A stretch of 46,827 nucleotides of DNA from Deltaproteobacteria bacterium (GTDB lineage: Bacteria > Myxococcota > Myxococcia > Myxococcales > SZAS-1). A program made the translations under genes and the position numbers. The notes under the pieces are model-generated. The model made no database searches. It saw nothing but the letters and a program-made list of their open reading frames with translations, and was not told the origin of the DNA. Below are positions 41,687 through 46,827 of this stretch, in pieces. Within the stretch, counting starts at the first letter, position 1. Each line of letters starts with the position of its first letter. The DNA lies in the NCBI GenBank assembly GCA_018266075.1, contig JAFEBB010000056.1, forward strand, positions 1-46,827, written 5' to 3'.

Positions 41687-43475
41687 GCCCGGGCTGCGTC
41701 GCGTTCTGCTGGCAGCCGCGCTCGCGCTGGCCGGCTGTGCCCATCGCTTTCCCCTCGCTTCCACCGAGCCCGTCCAGGCGCTGGCCGGCGTTCCGGTGGC
41801 GTTCGGGACCGCGGGCGCCGTCCCCGAGGGGACGACGGTGCGCTGGGACTTCGGCGACGGCACGCAGGCGTCAGGCGCGCGCGCGGTGCACGCGTTCATG
41901 CGCGCGGGGCACTTCACCGTCGCGGAGATCGTGACCGACAGCGACGGTGAGCGGCGCGCCCAGCTCGCGGTGGACGTGCAGCGACGCTCGCCGCTGATGG
42001 CCGTGCCCCCGGATGCGGAGACCGCGCTCGTGTTCGACCACGCCTTCGAGCGCGCGAGCGTGTACCGCGCGCTGCTGGCCAAGGGCTTCTCGCCCAATCA
42101 GCTCGAAGAGCTTCTGGAGCGGCTGAAGTTCGCGCTCGGCTTCGACGTGATGGATCCCAAGCAGGACGAGGCCGCGGGGCTCGCGCCCGACGAAGGCGCG
42201 GCCTGGGTGACCTTCGCCGAGGAGCCGCACGCCAGATACTTGATGCTGGGCGCGTCCGACGACCAGAAGCTCGACGCCGCGTTCCGCGCGGTGATGCTCC
42301 GCCAGGGCGCCACCTTCGCCGACGCGCCCCAGGGCTTCGTGCGCGCGCACACGCCCGACAGCCCGGACGACGTGCTCTTCGGACACGACCGCGGCTACCT
42401 CATCGTCCGCGTGCCGGGCGACGCGCCTGAGCCGCCGCTGGCGCTCGGTCGATTCGCGGCTGCCCCGGCGGACGGACTCGCGGGCGTCGCGGCCGTGCAG
42501 ACCGTCCAAGCCCAGCTGCCGGTCGGCGACGTGTGGGCCTATCGGGCCCGGAGCGCGCTGGTGTCGGCGAGCGTGACGGCGCAGGACGCGCCCGTGGCCG
42601 CGAGCGTGCAGCTCCTGCTCGCGAGCATGACCCTCGCGCCGGACGGCGTGACGGGTGAGGCGCTGGTGGCGGTGTCGCCGCTGGGTCGACCCGCGGTGAC
42701 CGCGTTCTTCCAGAGCAACGACCTGCCCACGCTGCCGCTCCGCGCCCCGCCTGGCGCGGCGCTGTACCTGGGCTTCTCGGGCGATCTGTCGCAGCTGCTG
42801 GGGCTCGCGACGCGGAGCGACTCGGGGCAGAAGTCGTCGTTCCAGCGCGATCTGGCGGACCAGGGAATCGATCTGCGCGAGCTGCTCGCTTCGCTCGGCG
42901 ACGAAGGCGCGGTGGCTGGCTACTTCGACGCCGCCGAGTTCTACCGCGCGCTGGCCGAGACCCAGATTCCGCTGCCGCGCGGCGATCTCCTCCTCCAGGC
43001 GCGCGTGCGCGACGCCAATGCGGCACTCTCGTTGGCGCAGCGGCTGTTGACGACGCGCGAGCAGAACCCGAGCGCTCGCAAGGTCGCTGGCGGCACGCGG
43101 CTGGAGGCCACGCTCGCCGGCCATCCTGCGGGCGCGTACGTCGCGGGCGATGGCCTCTTGCTCACCTGGGGCCTGCGACACCTCGACGACGCCATCGCGC
43201 CGAGCGGGCCGCGCCTGCAGCAGCAGCTCCAGAACGCGCTGCCCGCGGACGCGTTCAAGCCGGGGAGGCTGGTGCTCTACGTCGACGTGGCCACCGTGCT
43301 CGACCAGCTCGCCGCGCGCCAGCCGGTACCCGGGCTCTCGCCGGAGCTGTTGATGCGCGGGCAGCTCTACGCGCACGTGGCCACGCAGCCGCTCCAGCCG
43401 ATTCGCGATGGCTGGCTGGTGCTCGCGCCGGATCCGGCAGGGATGCGCGCGCGGTTTCAGATGCGGCTTCGGTAG
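41670..43475 (+). CDS. PKD-domain lipoprotein
   Basis: A 601-residue protein. The lipobox is ALAGC (Cys23), so the mature protein is a lipoprotein. A PKD-type domain follows (WDFGDGT, 59-65, about residues 35-110). The remaining 490 residues have no assigned domain; they alternate hydrophobic strands and helices and look like a large periplasmic or outer-membrane-attached fold. A TTG start overlaps the end of the barrel gene by 17 bases; no better start lies nearby. It is the third gene of the surface operon. Confidence 0.8.
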   Translation: MRSSTEPGLRRVLLAAALALAGCAHRFPLASTEPVQALAGVPVAFGTAGAVPEGTTVRWDFGDGTQASGARAVHAFMRAGHFTVAEIVTDSDGERRAQLAVDVQRRSPLMAVPPDAETALVFDHAFERASVYRALLAKGFSPNQLEELLERLKFALGFDVMDPKQDEAAGLAPDEGAAWVTFAEEPHARYLMLGASDDQKLDAAFRAVMLRQGATFADAPQGFVRAHTPDSPDDVLFGHDRGYLIVRVPGDAPEPPLALGRFAAAPADGLAGVAAVQTVQAQLPVGDVWAYRARSALVSASVTAQDAPVAASVQLLLASMTLAPDGVTGEALVAVSPLGRPAVTAFFQSNDLPTLPLRAPPGAALYLGFSGDLSQLLGLATRSDSGQKSSFQRDLADQGIDLRELLASLGDEGAVAGYFDAAEFYRALAETQIPLPRGDLLLQARVRDANAALSLAQRLLTTREQNPSARKVAGGTRLEATLAGHPAGAYVAGDGLLLTWGLRHLDDAIAPSGPRLQQQLQNALPADAFKPGRLVLYVDVATVLDQLAARQPVPGLSPELLMRGQLYAHVATQPLQPIRDGWLVLAPDPAGMRARFQMRLR

Positions 43476-43493
43476 CGCGCGCACCGAGCCGTG

Positions 43494-43537
43494 GAGCGTT
43501 GGAGGGCCCGCTCCAACGGTCTACCGCTCCAACGCTC
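43494..43537. repeat. Inverted repeat after the surface operon
   Basis: GAGCGTTGGAG (43494-43504) pairs with CTCCAACGCTC (43527-43537); an extra GCTCCAACG copy in the loop can form alternative pairs. It follows the lipoprotein stop by 18 bases and may act as a terminator or a message-stabilising hairpin. Confidence 0.5.
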
Positions 43538-43651
43538 GCCGGTTCTCCAGGCCTCCACGGTGCCCCTTGCCGGCTCCGCCAAACACTTCACCTTGGCGGC
43601 GGATCGTTCACTGGTATGCTCGCGCCTCTCGGGCGGGGGCCCGGACGAAGA

Positions 43652-45070
43652 ATGGTCGACGGCGAGCGCTTCGACGAGCTCAAGCCCCTCGACGACCTCG
43701 AGGTCGCGCTGGTCTCCAAGGTCTTGGCCCGCCCCAGCCTGGCGAGCGCCGAGCACGAGGCCGCGTTGCGCCAGGCCATCGCCGTGGCGCGCATGCACCG
43801 CATCGAGGGCCACGGCGGCACGGTCCTCGTCGACGACCTCACCCGCAAGCTGCGCAACGAGGTCCACACCCTCCTCGACGGCCAGCTCGGCCCCGGACGC
43901 ACGCCCGCCCCCGAGGCGCTCGGCGCCGCCGCCCCGCTCTTGCAGATGCGCGCCCGCCAGGTGCGCCGCGAGGTGATGGCCCGCGCCGAGGGCCGCATCG
44001 AGTCCGAGGCCGTGGACCGCGAGATCCACGAGAAGGCGCTGGTGGTCGTCACCGGCGGGGGCGGCGGCTCGGGCTACGTGCACGTGGGCGCGTACCAGCT
44101 CTTCGAGGAGCTCAACCTGCGCCCGCAGCTCTTGGTCGGCGCGAGCATGGGCGCGGTGATGGCCCTCTTCCGCGCGCGGCGCGAGACCTTCGATCCCGGC
44201 GAGATGGTGTCGGTGCTGCGGAGCATCAGCTACCGCAAGGTCTTCCGGATTCTTCAAATGGAGAGCCGCTACGGGCTGCCCGCGCCGCTGCGGCTCTACC
44301 TGCGCGCGGCCATTGGCCGTCACTTCGCGGCCGAGACGGGCGCCGTGCCGGAGCTGGGCGAGCTGCGCATCCCGCTCATCGTGGCGGTGTCGGCGGTGCG
44401 GCGCGGCTCGCTGCCCCACCCGGCCGAGTTCTATGAGCAGCTCATCAGCGTGCGCGGGATGAACCTGTTCTCACCGAACTTCTACCGCAAGCGCGTGGTG
44501 CAGGCGGCGAGCGCGATCATCGAGCTGGCGACGCTCTCGAACCTGGACGTGCTCCACCTCGGCGCGCACCCGGACACCCTCGGCTTCGACGCCATCGACG
44601 CGGTGGGCTTCTCCTGCGCGGTGCCGGGCGTCATCCACTACGACGTGCTGCGCGACGAGCCCCACATGCACCAGCTGTTGCAGCGGCTCTTCGCTGAGCG
44701 AGACCTGGCGCGGCTCGTCGACGGCGGGATCACCGACAACGTGCCCGCACGGGCGGCCTGGCGCGCGGTGCACCAGGGGCGGATTGGCACGCGCAACGCG
44801 TTCATCGTGGCCCTGGACGGCTTCGCGCCCAAGCTGCACCAGCCCATCTGGCTGCCGCTGCAGCAGGTGGCCAATCGCAGCGTGGAGCGGAACCTCCCCT
44901 ACGCGCACTTCGTGCACCGCTTCGCGCGGTCGCTCTCGCCGCTGGAGCTGGTGCCCACCGTGGACGCCACGCTGCACGCGTCGAAGCAGGCGCACGCGGA
45001 GCTCGCCCCGCACGCCACCTTCTTCAAGCGCATGATGGCCCGGCTTCCGCAGCTCGACGCAGCCGGCTGA
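43652..45070 (+). CDS. Patatin-like phospholipase
   Basis: A 472-residue protein. The catalytic dyad is visible: Ser in GASMG (163-167) and Asp in VDGG (356-359). The oxyanion loop is the Gly run TGGGGGSGYVHVG (134-146). An N-terminal helical domain (1-125) precedes the patatin core and may mediate membrane or protein contacts. No signal peptide is seen, so it acts in the cytosol or is exported by a non-Sec route. ATG 43652 is preferred because the protein body starts there; upstream in-frame starts at 43499 and 43616 give random-looking extensions. Expected to hydrolyse acyl chains of phospholipids; substrate unknown. Confidence 0.88.
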   Translation: MVDGERFDELKPLDDLEVALVSKVLARPSLASAEHEAALRQAIAVARMHRIEGHGGTVLVDDLTRKLRNEVHTLLDGQLGPGRTPAPEALGAAAPLLQMRARQVRREVMARAEGRIESEAVDREIHEKALVVVTGGGGGSGYVHVGAYQLFEELNLRPQLLVGASMGAVMALFRARRETFDPGEMVSVLRSISYRKVFRILQMESRYGLPAPLRLYLRAAIGRHFAAETGAVPELGELRIPLIVAVSAVRRGSLPHPAEFYEQLISVRGMNLFSPNFYRKRVVQAASAIIELATLSNLDVLHLGAHPDTLGFDAIDAVGFSCAVPGVIHYDVLRDEPHMHQLLQRLFAERDLARLVDGGITDNVPARAAWRAVHQGRIGTRNAFIVALDGFAPKLHQPIWLPLQQVANRSVERNLPYAHFVHRFARSLSPLELVPTVDATLHASKQAHAELAPHATFFKRMMARLPQLDAAG

Positions 45071-45190
45071 TCCAGCGTCCTGGCTGTCGGCCGAAAATTC
45101 CACGCTGCACGTCCCGCCGCTTGTCCCCTTCGCATCGGCCTCTGGCCGTGAAATGCTCTGTCCGGACCCGAGCCCGGGAGCATCGAGCGC

Positions 45191-46827
45191 ATGTCGCGCA
45201 AGCTGGGAGAGCTCCTCGTCGCGAAGCAGCTGATCACCTCCGACGAGCTGGAGGCCGCGCTGCGGCGCCAGTTCCAGGAGGGCCACCGCCTGGGCAGCAT
45301 GCTGGTGGCCCAGGGGCGGATCCGGCTGGAGGCCCTGACGGAGCTGCTGCACCACCAGCTCAACATCCGCGTGGTGGCCCCGGCCGAGCTCGCCGATGGC
45401 GCCACGCGCTGTCGCAACCTGCTCTCGCTGGAGCAGATCCAGCGCTACCAGGCGCTGCCGGTGCGCACCGAGCCAGGCAAGGCGCACGTGGCCTTCTGCA
45501 CGCCGCAGGACGCGGGCCTGGTGTCGGCGCTGCAGCAGGAGCTCGGCGTCACGGTCGTCCCTACCCTGGTGCCGCAGATCCTCCTGGTGGAGGCCGCGTA
45601 CCGGCTCTACGGCCTGGAGTTGGCGGGGCCGCGCGCTCCGGGGACGTCGCCGCGACCGACGAGCTCGCCCGCGCAACCGCCCGCACCCGCGCCCGAAGCG
45701 CCTTCGCAGTCCCACGACGACATCGTCGCCGCCCGGGCCGCGCTCTTTGGAGGTCCCGGCGTCCCCACGGATTCGCGGCCGCCGAGCAAGCCGACGGCGC
45801 CGATGGTCGCTGCGCCCTCCCGGCCGATGCCGCTTCCGCCCCCGATCGCGGCGGCTCCCAGGCCTGGCCAGCCGCCGGTGCTCACGCCTGCGGGTGCGCT
45901 CGCGGCGGCAGCGCGCGCTGCGGGCCCCGCCTTCACGCCGCCGAGCGTTCCGGTGCTCACCCCGGCCGCGGTGCAGCGGCCGCAGGTGCTGACGCCGCAG
46001 CTCACACCTTCGCAGGCGATCCCGAGCGCGCCGCCGATGCTCACGCCCGCCCAGGCGATTCCCGCGGCGCCGCGGCCGCCCGTCTCGCCACCCACGGTGG
46101 CCGTGAATCCGCCGGCCCCGACGCCATCGCTGGCTCCGATGCCGGTGAACGCGCTGCGCCCCAACGTGGTTGCGCCCATTCCGCTCACGCCGATCGCGCC
46201 GCCGCCGGTCGCGCCCACGCCCGTGGCCCCGCCCGAGGACGACTGGACGCGCGGCTCGGGGCTGGCCGCGCTGCTCAGCAACCGTCCGCCCGCGCCGCCT
46301 GTCGCCGCTCCACCCAAGCCCGCCAGCTCGGCGCCGCCCGTCGCGCCGACGCCGCCCATCCAGCTCGCCTCCACGGCGATCGTCGCCCCGGCCGCGCCGC
46401 CTCTTGCCGCGCCCGACGTGGATGTCGAGGTGGAGCTCGCCGAGCCGGAGGAGATTGTCCAGGCCGTGGAGGTGGAGCCCGACGTCACCCTCGACGCCGA
46501 GCCGCAGGTCAGCGCGCCCGTCGCTGCGAAGGAAGCGTCGAGCACCGCCGAGACCGACACAGACATGGTGGTCGTGGTGGACCTCGCGGAGGAGGAGCCA
46601 GCGCCCGCGAAGCCGGTCGAGATTGCTCCCCTCGCGGATCCCAGCTCGGCCCGGACGCTCCTCGTCACCAACGCGATCGACCTCAACCTCGAGATGCCCG
46701 AGGCGCCGGTCGAGGCGAAGCCGCCCGAGCCGGTCGTCGGGGCCAAGTCACCGGAGCCGGTCGTCGAAGTGGCGCCCGAGCCCGTCGTCCAGCTGACGCC
46801 CGAGCCGGTCGTCGAAGTGACGCCCGA
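45191..46827 (+). CDS. GspE/MshE N-terminal domain protein with long Pro/Ala-rich region (3' end outside window)
   Basis: The frame from ATG 45191 is open to the last base (545 codons). Residues about 1-135 match the MshEN/T2SSE N-terminal domain: LGELLVAKQLITSDELEAAL and LGSMLVAQGRIRLEALTELL. That domain binds cyclic-di-GMP in some secretion and pilus ATPases. The rest is Pro/Ala/Val-rich and unstructured, with short repeats such as PVLTP and, near the end, PEPVV four times. No ATPase domain is in view and it may lie beyond the window; myxobacteria also have stand-alone proteins of this type. Confidence 0.75.
   Translation, partial: MSRKLGELLVAKQLITSDELEAALRRQFQEGHRLGSMLVAQGRIRLEALTELLHHQLNIRVVAPAELADGATRCRNLLSLEQIQRYQALPVRTEPGKAHVAFCTPQDAGLVSALQQELGVTVVPTLVPQILLVEAAYRLYGLELAGPRAPGTSPRPTSSPAQPPAPAPEAPSQSHDDIVAARAALFGGPGVPTDSRPPSKPTAPMVAAPSRPMPLPPPIAAAPRPGQPPVLTPAGALAAAARAAGPAFTPPSVPVLTPAAVQRPQVLTPQLTPSQAIPSAPPMLTPAQAIPAAPRPPVSPPTVAVNPPAPTPSLAPMPVNALRPNVVAPIPLTPIAPPPVAPTPVAPPEDDWTRGSGLAALLSNRPPAPPVAAPPKPASSAPPVAPTPPIQLASTAIVAPAAPPLAAPDVDVEVELAEPEEIVQAVEVEPDVTLDAEPQVSAPVAAKEASSTAETDTDMVVVVDLAEEEPAPAKPVEIAPLADPSSARTLLVTNAIDLNLEMPEAPVEAKPPEPVVGAKSPEPVVEVAPEPVVQLTPEPVVEVTP

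Noticed and set aside
41871-43484. A 537-codon minus-strand frame
   Set aside because: Antisense to the PKD lipoprotein; composition is random Arg/Ala/Glu.
45607-46746. A 379-codon minus-strand frame rich in Gly/Ser/Thr
   Set aside because: It mirrors the Pro/Ala-rich reading of the gene starting at 45191, which has a recognisable N-terminal domain and a good start.

Overview
The window appears to come from a high-GC Myxococcota (myxobacterial) chromosome. The main clues are a MYXO-CTERM-like C-terminal anchor on the protein at 39693-40946, a beta-barrel gene resembling the MXAN_2562 family directly after it, lipoproteins with long Ser/Thr/Gly linkers, and high GC throughout. No species can be named from the sequence alone.

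The window splits at about 32.36 kb. Everything to the left looks like a large integrated mobile element or defence-bearing island. A tyrosine recombinase (31000-32340), with an excisionase-like gene overlapping its start, ends 26 bp from the 3' end of a tRNA-Asp(GUC) gene (32367-32443, minus strand), a classic integration target. The other end of the element was not found, so it extends beyond position 1. From left to right the element holds: (i) a minus-strand operon (31-13475) of five tightly coupled genes: a very large DUF1998 helicase with a C-terminal nuclease-like domain, a SNF2/DrmD-like helicase, a DrmMI-like adenine-specific DNA methylase, a Ser/Thr kinase and a broken GIY-YIG gene. 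It looks like a variant DISARM-like (or Druantia-like) modification and defence system. (ii) A recombination module (13884-20196): a DUF6744-like protein, an XRE regulator with operator-like repeats, a RavA-like MoxR ATPase, a ViaA-like vWA protein, a tiny ORF, a Rad52-like annealing protein, a Cas4-like PD-(D/E)XK nuclease and a 67-residue protein. (iii) Small cargo (20243-24311): an XRE regulator on a palindrome, a GIMAP/AIG1-type GTPase, two membrane proteins, a structured non-coding stretch and a second excisionase-like gene. (iv) A two-gene HExxH metalloprotease-like / uracil-DNA-glycosylase-like operon (24343-26074). (v) A replication-like module (26133-30726) with an HUH Rep-like protein, its GTGA-coupled partner, two genes of unknown function and strong hairpins. 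(vi) The integration module.

To the right lies ordinary chromosome: tRNA-Asp and tRNA-Val(UAC), a MoxR/DUF58 pair, a GMC oxidoreductase with a small partner, a Cys-rich lipoprotein, a zinc-ribbon protein, a cell-surface cluster (MYXO-CTERM protein, outer-membrane beta-barrel, PKD lipoprotein), a patatin-like phospholipase, and the 5' part of a gene with a type II secretion/pilus ATPase N-terminal domain followed by a long Pro/Ala-rich region.

The best candidates for something undescribed are the fused-helicase/kinase DISARM-like operon, the Rad52/Cas4-like module joined to a RavA-ViaA pair, and the HExxH/UDG-like gene pair.
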